A DNA stretch of 64,000 bases from Acidobacteriota bacterium. Lineage in GTDB: Bacteria > Acidobacteriota > Terriglobia > Bryobacterales > Bryobacteraceae. A program made the translations under genes and the position numbers. Below, in pieces: positions 43,885 through 52,393 of this stretch; positions within the stretch are counted from its first letter, which is position 1; each line of letters opens with the position of its first letter. The stretch spans positions 62,001-126,000 of the forward strand of contig JAKOTR010000022.1 in the NCBI GenBank assembly GCA_029776225.1, written 5' to 3'. A model generated the notes under the pieces. The model made no database searches. It had not been told where the DNA came from and saw nothing but the letters and a program-made list of their open reading frames with translations.

Positions 43885-45390
43885 ATGTCAGTGCAACTTC
43901 TTCTGTACGGCCGGTTGTTGGGTATAGAAGAGTTCCTGCTTTCGGCGGGCGACGACCCGGAACTGTTTACCGGGCGTTCCCAATGGATCACCCTGCTGAG
44001 CGAAGTGCTGCCGCGCGCCATGCTGGCGGAATTCGGACTTGCACGTATTCTACTGGGGTCGAGCGGCGGCGGCCAGTTCCTGGTGGTTCTGCCGAGCGAA
44101 GCACGCGCCCAGGCCGACGAGTTTTTCTGCGAGGCCCGGCGGCACATGCATGAGATGAGCGGAGGCCGTCTGAACCTCGTGTGGGCCGCGACGGAGAATC
44201 TGGGTGACTGGAGTGTCGTCCGCAAGCGGCTGAGCGAGGGGCTGCACCGCAAGCTCGGGGCGGCGGCAGCGGGTTGGCCCCGCGAGGCGTTCGAGGCATT
44301 TCAGGAATCGCCCCCCGTTGATCACGGCGATTATTTCCGGGACCTGGCCGCGCGGATGTGGCAGGCCGAGAGCGCGGGCTGGAATCCAGAATCGCCCGCA
44401 CACATCCTGCTCGGGCAGGGAAAGCACACCTGGAGCCTGCGGGATGATATCCCGCTGGCCCGCCACGCCGCGCCATCCGACGACGGAGCAACTCCCGCCT
44501 GTTTGTCCGTGCTGGCCGCGCGGTCGGAAGGCCGCAAGGTCTGGGGGGTGCTGCGCGGCGATGTGGACAGCTTTCGCATCCGCCTGCGGCGCGCCCAGAC
44601 GATCGAAGAGCACGTCCGCCTCTCGGTGCTTTACAGGCAGTTTTTCGCCGGAGAACTGGAAGTGCTATGCTCGCAACCGGAGTTCTGGCGCAAGGTTACG
44701 ATCCTGTACTCCGGCGGCGACGATTTCGCGGTGTACGGCGCATGGGACGCGCTGCTGCCGCTGGCGCGGGAGATGCAGCGGTTGTTTCACCGTTTCACAG
44801 AGGAAAATCTGAAGGATTTTCCCGGGCCCGAGGGCAAGACCATATCGATGGCAATGGCGCTGGCGCCCGACCCGGACGCTTCGCTGGGATGGGTCTACGA
44901 GAACGCAGGCAAGCAGCTTGAAATTGCCAAGGATGTGGACAAGGATTGTATCTCGGTGCTCGGACGCATCCTGGAGTGGCGACACCTGGCGGATGCCGCG
45001 GAATTAAAGGACACGCTGGCGCGCATGGTGGCCGAATCGGGGTCGTCCGGGCAGTTGTTGAACGAATTGAGCGCGTTCTATCGCAAGGGCGGGCAGACGT
45101 GGTCGCATGGGAACGTGCAGCGCTTCGACCGCCCCTGGCGGTTCCACCGCCGGCTCAACCGGGTGCTGGCGGGAGTGAAGGACCGCGAGTTGCAAAAACT
45201 GCGGGCTCACCTGGCCAATGAGATGATGAGCAGAGGCGCGGCGCAGGTCAAGCTGCGTCCCGCAGGTTTGGTCGCGCTGGAATGGACGAGATTGCTTACT
45301 GAGCCGCTGAGCGGCGAGCGGGCGCCGGGCCGCCCGGCGAAATCGCGAAAATCGGGAAACGGCCGCGGGCCGTTGCCTGAGGAGGGTTAA
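43885..45390 (+). CDS. csm1: Cas10/Csm1 without HD domain (type III-A)
   Basis: 501 residues against about 750-850 for usual Csm1. Starts directly in the first Palm-like domain (GIEEFLLSAGDDPELFTGRS, then ILLGSSGGGQFLVVLP), so the N-terminal HD nuclease is missing. Between the Palms (about 110-215) there is no CxxC zinc finger. The second Palm has GVLRGDVDSF and the intact cyclase motif YSGGDDF (GGDD at 277-280). The helical D4 domain (about 400-480) completes it. It should scaffold the Csm complex and make cyclic oligoadenylate, but not cut DNA through an HD site. Only 133 bases precede it, so the HD part is not a split upstream frame. Confidence 0.88.
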   Translation: MSVQLLLYGRLLGIEEFLLSAGDDPELFTGRSQWITLLSEVLPRAMLAEFGLARILLGSSGGGQFLVVLPSEARAQADEFFCEARRHMHEMSGGRLNLVWAATENLGDWSVVRKRLSEGLHRKLGAAAAGWPREAFEAFQESPPVDHGDYFRDLAARMWQAESAGWNPESPAHILLGQGKHTWSLRDDIPLARHAAPSDDGATPACLSVLAARSEGRKVWGVLRGDVDSFRIRLRRAQTIEEHVRLSVLYRQFFAGELEVLCSQPEFWRKVTILYSGGDDFAVYGAWDALLPLAREMQRLFHRFTEENLKDFPGPEGKTISMAMALAPDPDASLGWVYENAGKQLEIAKDVDKDCISVLGRILEWRHLADAAELKDTLARMVAESGSSGQLLNELSAFYRKGGQTWSHGNVQRFDRPWRFHRRLNRVLAGVKDRELQKLRAHLANEMMSRGAAQVKLRPAGLVALEWTRLLTEPLSGERAPGRPAKSRKSGNGRGPLPEEG

Positions 45391-45394
45391 AGAA

Positions 45395-45853
45395 ATGGCG
45401 GAAGTGCAGCAGGAAACGAAAAGTCGCGAGGGACGGTCTCAGCGAGAGGGCCGGCAGCCGAAAGAAGGCGGCGCGGACCGCCGCGAGGAACGGCGGAGCC
45501 GTCCCGAGGGCCCGCCGGAAATCGACCTGGATAAACTGATCAGCGATCCGCTTTATCTGGACAACCAGGCGCATAGCGTAGTCAGCCGCATGCGCGACAT
45601 GGATTCGGGGACCAAGAGCCAGTTGCGGCGGCTGTACAACGCGGTGCGGCGCGCATGCCGCGCTCCGGAGAACGAACGGCAGCAGCAGTTCGTGATGCTG
45701 AGGGCGCGGCTGGCTTACACGATCGCGCGCCACTCTCTGCGCAGCCTCGACGCGCTGGAGAAGCTGCTGTTGCAGGTGACGCGCAAGAACGATCCGCGCG
45801 GGTACGAACGGTTCAGGGATCTTTTCGAGGCCATCGTCGCCTACAACGAATAG
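45395..45853 (+). CDS. csm2: Csm2, small subunit of the type III-A complex
   Basis: 152 residues. The first 40 are charged, Arg/Glu-rich and probably disordered. The rest is a helical bundle typical of Csm2: TKSQLRRLYNAVRRACR, QQQFVMLRARLAYTIAR and GYERFRDLFEAIVAYNE. Csm2 copies line the belly of the complex along the crRNA-target duplex. Four bases after cas10; its ribosome site lies at the cas10 end. Confidence 0.87.
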   Translation: MAEVQQETKSREGRSQREGRQPKEGGADRREERRSRPEGPPEIDLDKLISDPLYLDNQAHSVVSRMRDMDSGTKSQLRRLYNAVRRACRAPENERQQQFVMLRARLAYTIARHSLRSLDALEKLLLQVTRKNDPRGYERFRDLFEAIVAYNE

Positions 45854-45862
45854 CGAGGAAGC

Positions 45863-46702
45863 ATGAGCGCTCACACAGTCGACACCGAACTGAGACTGAT
45901 TGGCAAATTAATTTTGGACGGGGAGCTTCATTGCAAGACCGGCCTGCACATCGGCGCCGGCAAGGGCTCGCTTGAAATTGGAGGCGCCGACAACCCGGTG
46001 GTGAAGGACGCCTTCGGGCGGCCCTACGTCCCGGGCAGCTCCCTGCGCGGAAAACTGCGCTCGCTGCTCGAGCAATCCTCCGGGCTGGCCGTGCCGAGCG
46101 AACTGGTGTACCTGTCGAAGCGCAAGGGGCAGGAGGTCCGCATCCATCAAAGCGACAGGCCGGACGATGAGATCTGCCTGCTATTCGGGCGCAACCCGGG
46201 CCGCATGGAACGGGTGTCCGGCGGCGAACCACTGGAAACGGCATGCACGAGTCCGGCCCGCCTGACGGTCTACGACGCGCCGCTGGATCCCGACAGCATT
46301 ACTCCGCAAATGCGCGAGAACCTCGACGACGAGCTGACCGAAGTGAAAAGCGAGAACGCGATCGACCGCATCACTTCGCAGGCGAATCCGCGGACGCTCG
46401 AGCGCGTGCCCGCCGGCGCGCGGTTCCGCGTACGCTTCATCCTGGATGTGCTCTGCGAGGAGGACAAGGCGCTCACCGGGCGGCTCGTCGAAGCGATGCG
46501 GCTGCTGGAAGACGACGCCCTTGGCGGCGGCGGCTCGCGCGGCAGCGGACGCGTGCAGTTCTCCAACTTGACACTCAAGTGGCGCAGCCGGAATTTTTAC
46601 GCTAACGGCGCCCCCGAACAGGAACTCCTGAGCGGAGGCGACCTCGATGCGCTCCAGGCGCTGGTGAGGGAAGAAGGCTTCGCCGCCAAACTTTCCGAAT
46701 AG
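45863..46702 (+). CDS. csm3: Csm3, backbone RNase subunit (RAMP)
   Basis: 279 residues, RAMP fold. CKTGLHIGAGKGSLEIGGADNPVVKD contains Asp43, at the position of catalytic Asp33 of Streptococcus thermophilus Csm3. GRPYVPGSSLRGKLRSLLE, ENAIDRITSQANPRTLERVP and the glycine-rich GGGGSRGSGRVQF complete the signature. It forms the filament and cuts target RNA every 6 bases. Target-RNA cleavage is therefore likely intact. GAGGAAG precedes the ATG. Confidence 0.93.
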   Translation: MSAHTVDTELRLIGKLILDGELHCKTGLHIGAGKGSLEIGGADNPVVKDAFGRPYVPGSSLRGKLRSLLEQSSGLAVPSELVYLSKRKGQEVRIHQSDRPDDEICLLFGRNPGRMERVSGGEPLETACTSPARLTVYDAPLDPDSITPQMRENLDDELTEVKSENAIDRITSQANPRTLERVPAGARFRVRFILDVLCEEDKALTGRLVEAMRLLEDDALGGGGSRGSGRVQFSNLTLKWRSRNFYANGAPEQELLSGGDLDALQALVREEGFAAKLSE

Positions 46703-46712
46703 CAGCAGAACA

Positions 46713-47798
46713 ATGAACCCAGCTTTTGTCGTTCGTTTTCGGCCGACCGGTCCATGGCGTATCGGGCCGGACTCCGGCGCCCGCAATCGCGTGGATCTTA
46801 TCCTCCACAGCGATACGCTCTGCTCCGCGGTTACGCACGCGATGGCGCGGCTCGGGCAGCTGGAAGAATGGCTGGAGGCGACGGCTCGAAATCCGCTGGG
46901 GCCTGCCGTACGATTCACTTCCTGTTTCCCGTTTCTGGACGACATCCAATTCATCGTTCCCCCGCGGATTCATTGGCCGCCGCTGCCTTCTCCGAAAGTG
47001 CGCTGGGCCGGCGCGCGGTTCGTGCCGCTTTCGGTGGTGGCGGCGCTGGTTTCCGAGCAGCCGCTCAAGGACGACGGATGGTACGTTGACGGTCCAAGCG
47101 AGTGCCTGATGCCTGGGCACGAGGCGCCACGCCCTGGGCCGTTCCGGGTCGGTCTGCGATCGTTCGCCGCGGTGGACCGGCCGAGTGGGTCTGCCGTGGC
47201 TGTTCACGAGGCGGCCTGCCTGGAGTTTTCCGCGGGCGCCGGACTGTGGGCCGCGGTGGAGTTTTCCGGCGAGGAGAACTGGGCGCGCTGGAACGAGCCT
47301 GTCCGCGCGGCCTTGCGGCTGCTGGCGGACAGCGGGCTGGGCGGGGAACGCTCCATCGGGTGGGGGCGGTCCGAAGCCCCCGAATTCACGGACGGAACGC
47401 TCCCCGAGATGATTCTTCCTGCTCCGCAGCCGCCCGAACCAGTCGCGGAAACCACGGCGGAGGGGGCGGAGACCGCCGTGCCGAAACCGGCGCCGGAAAC
47501 CGGATACTGGCTGCTTTCGATGTACAGCCCCGCCGCCGATGATGCGGTGGACTGGCAGCGCGGCAGCTACTCGATCGTGACGCGCGGCGGCCGTGTGGAT
47601 AGCCCGGTTCGCTCAGGCGAAGCGAAAAAGCTTCTCCGCATGGTAACGGAAGGGTCCGTGCTGGTGGCCGAGGCGCCGCCGCGGGGGGCTGCGCCCGATG
47701 TCGCCCCTGACGGATTCCCCCATCCGGTTTTCCGCTTCGGCTTTCCCGTCGCCATTCCAGTTCCGCTGCGGGCGGCGGAGCGCCCCTTGGGTACGTGA
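46713..47798 (+). CDS. csm4: Csm4, crRNA 5'-tag binding RAMP
   Basis: 361 residues. N-terminal FVVRFRPTGPWRIGPDSG and LILHSDTLCSAVTHAMARLG are typical of Csm4. G-rich loops (ADSGLGGERSIGWGR) and RGGRVDSP follow near the C-terminus. Csm4 contacts Cas10 and the crRNA 5' handle. The stop shares a base with the csm5 ATG. Confidence 0.87.
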   Translation: MNPAFVVRFRPTGPWRIGPDSGARNRVDLILHSDTLCSAVTHAMARLGQLEEWLEATARNPLGPAVRFTSCFPFLDDIQFIVPPRIHWPPLPSPKVRWAGARFVPLSVVAALVSEQPLKDDGWYVDGPSECLMPGHEAPRPGPFRVGLRSFAAVDRPSGSAVAVHEAACLEFSAGAGLWAAVEFSGEENWARWNEPVRAALRLLADSGLGGERSIGWGRSEAPEFTDGTLPEMILPAPQPPEPVAETTAEGAETAVPKPAPETGYWLLSMYSPAADDAVDWQRGSYSIVTRGGRVDSPVRSGEAKKLLRMVTEGSVLVAEAPPRGAAPDVAPDGFPHPVFRFGFPVAIPVPLRAAERPLGT

Positions 47799-48949
47799 TG
47801 AGATACCGCATTACCTGCCTGACCCCGTTGCTGGTCGGCGATGGCCAGAGGTTGTCGCCGATCGATTACATGGTCTGGAAAAACCAGGTCAACGTGCTCG
47901 ACCAGCGGCGCATTTTCCGCCTGCTGGCGAAAGGTCCGCGCCTGGAAAGCTATCTCACGCAGTTGAAGAAGGCCGACAAGCTGGACTTCGCCTCGTGGGG
48001 AGGCTTTGCGCAGAACTTCGCGGACCGGCGGGTGCCGTTCGAGCACCCCTCCGCCGCCGCGTATTGGGAAAAAGCTCGCGGCGAGAGCCTGTTCATTCCG
48101 ACATTCGTATCGCGGCCCGAGGGCCCGTACCTGCCAGGCAGTGCGATCAAGGGGGCGCTTCGCACAGGGATGCTGTTCTCGCGGTGGACGGATGGCGCCA
48201 CGCCGCAGTTCGAAAGGCTTGTGCAGAACGCCCGCTCCCGGCAGCGGCCGGGCGAACCCGCGGAGGAGCAGGCGCTCGGTTCCGGGCCGTTCAGTTTCAT
48301 GAGGGCCATCGCGGTGGCCGATTCCGATCCGGCTCCCGCGGACGTTCTGAAGCTGTACCTGCTGAGGGTGGCAACGCTGCAGGCGCGGGGAAACGGCAAG
48401 TACGAACTGGGCTGGAAACAAATCCCGCGCGGGACGGTTCCCGGCAATCAGCCGGCCGAGAGTACGCCGCTTTTCGCGGAGATGGCGGCTCCGGGCACCG
48501 TTTATGAGGGCCAGTGGCGCGAAAACGCGTTTTTGGGGCAGGCCGAGATCGTGCGCGCGCTCCGCTGGCGTGAGCCGGTGGACACGGCGCGGATTCTGGC
48601 GGCCGCCAACGCCTATGCGGAGCGGCTGCTGGCAATTCACAAGCAGTACGCCGTTTGGGCCGGGCTGCCGCTGCTGCAACGGAACATCGAGGAGCTGGAG
48701 GGCCGGCTGGCGGAACTCCGCACAACCGGGCGCGCCTGCCTGCTGTCGATGGGCTGGAGCAGCGGTTTGCTATCGAAAACAGGGTGGCTCGAAACCGATA
48801 ACGAGACCTATCGCCGCGCGCTCCAGCAGGTTCCGCTGTACGGCAAGGCGCTGGCCACGGGGCTTCCCTTCCCCAAGACGCGGCGCATCGTTTTCCTCGG
48901 CGATCAACCGGCGGCGTTGCCGGGCTGGGTGCAGTTGGAAATCCTGTAG
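47798..48949 (+). CDS. csm5: Csm5, crRNA 3'-end RAMP
   Basis: 383 residues. YRITCLTPLLVGDGQRLSPIDY at the start and YLPGSAIKGALRTGMLFSRW are clear Csm5 marks. Csm5 caps the 3' end of the crRNA and recruits maturation nucleases. ATG at 47798 (TGATG overlap with csm4); a GTG at 47795 is the alternative. Last gene of the operon. No cas6, csm6 or CRISPR repeats follow in the next 130 bases. Confidence 0.88.
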   Translation: MRYRITCLTPLLVGDGQRLSPIDYMVWKNQVNVLDQRRIFRLLAKGPRLESYLTQLKKADKLDFASWGGFAQNFADRRVPFEHPSAAAYWEKARGESLFIPTFVSRPEGPYLPGSAIKGALRTGMLFSRWTDGATPQFERLVQNARSRQRPGEPAEEQALGSGPFSFMRAIAVADSDPAPADVLKLYLLRVATLQARGNGKYELGWKQIPRGTVPGNQPAESTPLFAEMAAPGTVYEGQWRENAFLGQAEIVRALRWREPVDTARILAAANAYAERLLAIHKQYAVWAGLPLLQRNIEELEGRLAELRTTGRACLLSMGWSSGLLSKTGWLETDNETYRRALQQVPLYGKALATGLPFPKTRRIVFLGDQPAALPGWVQLEIL

Positions 48950-49082
48950 ACGTGCCGCGGCCGTCCGATAAGAACCCGTAAACTATTGGCAGCACGGAGT
49001 GTTGACGGCCGGTTCCTGGCCGCAGGTCAGGAAATGGTAAGATGCAGAAGTACGCGGGCACTGGGCGCGTCAGCAAACCCTA

Positions 49083-49958
49083 ATGTACAACGCGTTCTTC
49101 GGTTTCAGAGAAAGCCCCTTTAACCTGACTCCCGATCCGGCCTTCCTGTATCGGAGCCAGCAGCACGAAGAGGCTCTGGCAAACCTCATTTACGGAGTAC
49201 AGAGCCGCAAAGGTTTCGTGGTGCTTACCGGGGAGGTGGGAACCGGGAAAACCACCATGCTCGAGTGTCTGCAGGACTTCCTGAGCGCCCACCGGATCGA
49301 CTTCGCCTACGTGTTCAATTCGCGTCTGACCGTGGATCAGTTCTTCGAGATGGTGGCGTACGATCTCGATCTGCAGTGCAACCGCAGTTCGAAGACGGAC
49401 GTGCTGATTGCCCTGAACCAGTTGCTGATCGCCAACGCGAATGAGGGGCGGACCACGGCGCTCATTCTGGACGAAGCCCACAACCTGGAGTGGGACGTGC
49501 TGGAAGAAGTGCGGCTGCTCGGGAACCTGGAGAACCGGCGCGGCAAACTGCTGCAAATCGTGCTGGCCGGACAGCCGGAGTTCGACCGTAAGCTGGATGC
49601 CCCGGCCTTGAGGCAGTTGAAGCAGCGCATCGCGCTGCGGTGCATGCTGAGACCGTTCCGGGAAGCGGAGACGTTCGAATACATCCAGACCCGCATGGCG
49701 AAGGCCGGAATGCCGAATCAGACTGTATTCCCGCCGGAACTGATCGCCGAAATACACCTGCGCTCGCAGGGCATTCCCAGGCTCATCAACGCCATCTGCG
49801 ACAACCTGCTTCTGACGGCTTTCGCGATGGAGAGCAAGGTCGCCACGCGCGAAATGCTGGATGAGGTCTCCGACGACATGCGACTGGAGTGGCCGGGCAA
49901 GGCCATTCCCGTGTCCCGGCCGCGCTTTTCCCGCGATATCCGCGAGCCGGCCGTCTGA
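49083..49958 (+). CDS. ExeA/GspA-like AAA ATPase
   Basis: 291 residues. MYNAFFGFRESPFNLTPDPAFLY is the usual opening of ExeA-type ATPases. Walker A GEVGTGKTT near residue 51, Walker B ALILDEAHNL near 135, sensor-like LQIVLAGQPEFDRKL, and SQGIPRLINAICDNLL close the AAA module. No peptidoglycan-binding or membrane part is present, unlike full ExeA. Such soluble forms occur with type II secretion, exopolysaccharide export or transposition. No partner is adjacent, and the link to the upstream csm operon is probably fortuitous. Confidence 0.83.
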   Translation: MYNAFFGFRESPFNLTPDPAFLYRSQQHEEALANLIYGVQSRKGFVVLTGEVGTGKTTMLECLQDFLSAHRIDFAYVFNSRLTVDQFFEMVAYDLDLQCNRSSKTDVLIALNQLLIANANEGRTTALILDEAHNLEWDVLEEVRLLGNLENRRGKLLQIVLAGQPEFDRKLDAPALRQLKQRIALRCMLRPFREAETFEYIQTRMAKAGMPNQTVFPPELIAEIHLRSQGIPRLINAICDNLLLTAFAMESKVATREMLDEVSDDMRLEWPGKAIPVSRPRFSRDIREPAV

Positions 49959-49993
49959 GAGCCGGCAGTCTGCGGTTCCCCTCCCAAAAAGAC

Positions 49994-49999
49994 TACAAT
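49994..49999 (+). promoter_or_regulatory. -10 TACAAT of the Gfo/Idh gene at 50 kb
   Basis: TACAAT followed by a leader of about 42 bases with AAGGAGAG about 6 bases before the ATG at 50048. The -35 is weak. Confidence 0.4.
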
Positions 50000-50047
50000 T
50001 GAAGTCTGCACTGCAGCAATTCGGATACTAGACCGCAAGGAGAGAGT

Positions 50048-51385
50048 ATGTCCTCTCAGAAGGACTTTAATCGTAGAGATTTCATCAAGGGTGCGGCCGG
50101 CGTCGGAGCCGCGCTGGGGGCCAGGCGCGCTTTTGCCAGGCAGTCCGGAAGAGTGCTCGGAGCTAACGACCGGATTAACGTCGCAATCATTGGAGCGGGT
50201 GGCCGCGGGTCGTACGTCGGCGCCGAGTTCGCGAAGATCGGCAAAGAGGACAATTCCTGCCAGATCGTGGCGGTCTGTGACGTCTACCAGAGGCGCGTCA
50301 CGAAGAACAAGGAATACTTCGCCAAGAACTACTCCCCTGTGGACGGGTATCTGGATTACCGCGAGGTCATCAGCCGCAAGGACATCGATGCCGTGATCGT
50401 GGCAACCCCGGATCACTGGCACGCGAAGATCGCTTTGGCCGCAATGGACGCGGGCAAGGACGTCTATTGCGAAAAGCCGATGGTGCATACCATCGAGGAA
50501 GTCCGGCAGATGATCGACACGGTGCGGGAAACCAAGCGTGTCGTGCAGGTCGGCTCGCAGACGACTTCGGCCCAGCAGTGGTGGCAGGCCAAGAAGCTCA
50601 TCGCCGACGGCGCGATCGGCCACATGCTGATGAGCCAGGGCTCCTATCATCGCAATTCGAGGGAAGGCGAGTGGAACTGGCCCATCGACGAGACGGCCGG
50701 CCCGGACAAGTCGGGCGATGATTACATCGACTGGAAGATGTTCCTCGGCCCGGCTCCGAAGAGGCCCTATGACCCCGACCGGTTTTTCCGTTTCCGCAAG
50801 TACTGGGACTATTCGGGCGGCATCGCAACCGACTTGTTCTTCCACGTAGCGGCGCCCTTGAACATCTGCTGGCCGCAGCCGCAGTATCCATACAAGGTAA
50901 TGGCGGGCGGCGGCATCTACGTGTTCAAGGACGAGCGCGAGGTGCCGGACACGTTCCACCTGGTGGCCGAGTATGCCCAGGGCCACTCGGTGGTACTGAC
51001 CTCGTCGATGGCGAATTCGCAGCACATTCCGGGTTTGATCCGCGGCCACCTCGGCACGATCATCATGGTGGACCACGGGATGTTCGAGGCCGTCACCGAC
51101 CATATCACGCTGAAACCCGAGCGGCGCACCATCGACGCGGCGTATGTCGAGAAGTTCGGAAAGCAAGAAAAGATCGTTCCCATCGAAAAGCAGGACTCGA
51201 TGGCCGCGCACATAAGGAATTTCCTTTCCTGCATCCGGACGCGTGAGAAACCGACGCTCGACGTGGAGACCGCGGCGCGCGCGCAGGTGCTGATTACGAT
51301 GGCTGTCATGTCGTACCGCCAGGGCCGCGTGCTCTACTTCGACGAGAAGAACTTCAAGGTCGTCACCAAGCCTCCGAGAGTCTGA
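50048..51385 (+). CDS. Twin-arginine Gfo/Idh/MocA family oxidoreductase
   Basis: 445 residues. [23 protein letters not shown] is a TAT signal. Rossmann [45 protein letters not shown] (catalytic Lys), [14 protein letters not shown], and [19 protein letters not shown] with the usual catalytic Asp and His. An exported NAD(P)-linked sugar oxidoreductase. It belongs to the same broad group as the gene at 14.4 kb but is longer and not a close copy. AAGGAGAG upstream of the ATG. Monocistronic. Confidence 0.87.
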   Translation: MSSQKDFNRRDFIKGAAGVGAALGARRAFARQSGRVLGANDRINVAIIGAGGRGSYVGAEFAKIGKEDNSCQIVAVCDVYQRRVTKNKEYFAKNYSPVDGYLDYREVISRKDIDAVIVATPDHWHAKIALAAMDAGKDVYCEKPMVHTIEEVRQMIDTVRETKRVVQVGSQTTSAQQWWQAKKLIADGAIGHMLMSQGSYHRNSREGEWNWPIDETAGPDKSGDDYIDWKMFLGPAPKRPYDPDRFFRFRKYWDYSGGIATDLFFHVAAPLNICWPQPQYPYKVMAGGGIYVFKDEREVPDTFHLVAEYAQGHSVVLTSSMANSQHIPGLIRGHLGTIIMVDHGMFEAVTDHITLKPERRTIDAAYVEKFGKQEKIVPIEKQDSMAAHIRNFLSCIRTREKPTLDVETAARAQVLITMAVMSYRQGRVLYFDEKNFKVVTKPPRV

Positions 51386-51821
51386 CTTGCATCCATGGGG
51401 GCCGGCCATGCCCGGCCCCCTACAGGAACCCTGCCCGCTACAAGTCCTTCGGGCCGTGCCGAGAATAGCCTCCCTGACTCCCCTTATCCTTCCGAATTCC
51501 GCGTCAGACATTTCCTGCGAATTGAAACAATCGAGCATAGGAATCCTGCCGCCTGACCGGGAGACGGAGACGGTTCAGTTCTGGAAAAGATGGTGGGAGC
51601 GTCACCGGCAGGAGCTTCAGAGTTCGAACCCGTAGTGGACCGTGATGGCTTGGTGTATAGGGGCACATCAAATCCAAAACCCGGCCGCAGGCAGGGTCTC
51701 CGGGGCCCAGTTTACATTTAACCGGACCACTTGCAAGCTCCGGGCGTTCCCGTTTAAGCTCTTATCTATGTTCGGGAGCGGGCGAAATTGCTAAGCCCAC
51801 CCGCGCTTCAAAGGAGAACCA
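51386..51821. other. 436-base gap without a supported gene
   Basis: Contains a perfect 9-bp hairpin GGGGGCCGG/CCGGCCCCC (51397-51405 with 51412-51420, loop of 6) just after the Gfo/Idh stop. There is no T-run, so it may only protect the 3' end. A short frame ending near 51635 has a helix-like tail (QFWKRWWERHRQEL) but an implausible rest; I do not call it a gene. AAGGAG before 51822 belongs to the next gene. Confidence 0.5.
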
Positions 51822-52385
51822 ATGCGGAAGAAGTTGATATCGCTGCCACTGTTGCTGAGCGGCGTTTTAGCCCTGTCTTTTATCGCGGCTGTACCTGCCG
51901 CTGGCGTACAGTACGACACTCCGGCGCTGGACGTCCCATACGTCCCGACCACACATGAACTTGTCGAGGAAATGCTCAAGCTCGGCGGGGTCAAGCCGGG
52001 TGATGTTGTCTACGATCTGGGCTGCGGCGATGGACGAATCGTCATTATGGCGGCGGAAAAGTTCGGGGCTCGCGGCGTGGGGGTAGACCTGAATCCGGAG
52101 CGCATCCGGGAAGCAAACGAGAACGCGAAGAAGGCGGGAGTCACTGACCGCGTAAAGTTCATTAACGGCAACCTGTTCGACGCCGACATTCGCGAGGCAA
52201 CAGTTGTTACGCTGTACCTGCTTCCGGACGTGAATCTGAAGCTTCGCCCGAAACTGCTGAGAGACCTCAAACCCGGCACGCGCATCGTTTCCCACAGCTT
52301 CGATATGGGCGACTGGAAGCCGGATAAGGAAGTCGAGGTCAACGGCAGCCGGCTCTTCCTCTGGACGGTTCCGAAGAAAAACTAA
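51822..52385 (+). CDS. Class I SAM-dependent methyltransferase with signal peptide
   Basis: 187 residues. A clear signal peptide (LISLPLLLSGVLALSFIAAVPAAG) precedes a small Rossmann methyltransferase: VPTTHELVEEMLKLGGVKPGDVVYDLGCGDGRIVI (motif I), GVDLNPERIREANENAK (acidic loop), FINGNLFDADI and VVTLYLLPDVNLKLRP. SAM binding looks intact, but export would place it where SAM is not made. The leader could be a membrane anchor or the protein may bind another ligand. Substrate unknown. AAGGAG precedes the ATG. Confidence 0.83.
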   Translation: MRKKLISLPLLLSGVLALSFIAAVPAAGVQYDTPALDVPYVPTTHELVEEMLKLGGVKPGDVVYDLGCGDGRIVIMAAEKFGARGVGVDLNPERIREANENAKKAGVTDRVKFINGNLFDADIREATVVTLYLLPDVNLKLRPKLLRDLKPGTRIVSHSFDMGDWKPDKEVEVNGSRLFLWTVPKKN

Positions 52386-52393
52386 CCTCCGCG

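Noticed and set aside
49083-49958. ExeA-like ATPase as a sixth component of the csm operon
   Set aside because: 133-base gap, no overlap, generic family found in many contexts; no evidence of a functional link.
51387-51635. Possible 82-residue small protein with tail QFWKRWWERHRQEL
   Set aside because: TTG start without ribosome site, low-complexity first half, and it begins within a GC hairpin after another gene. Could be a remnant, but there is no support for a functional gene.
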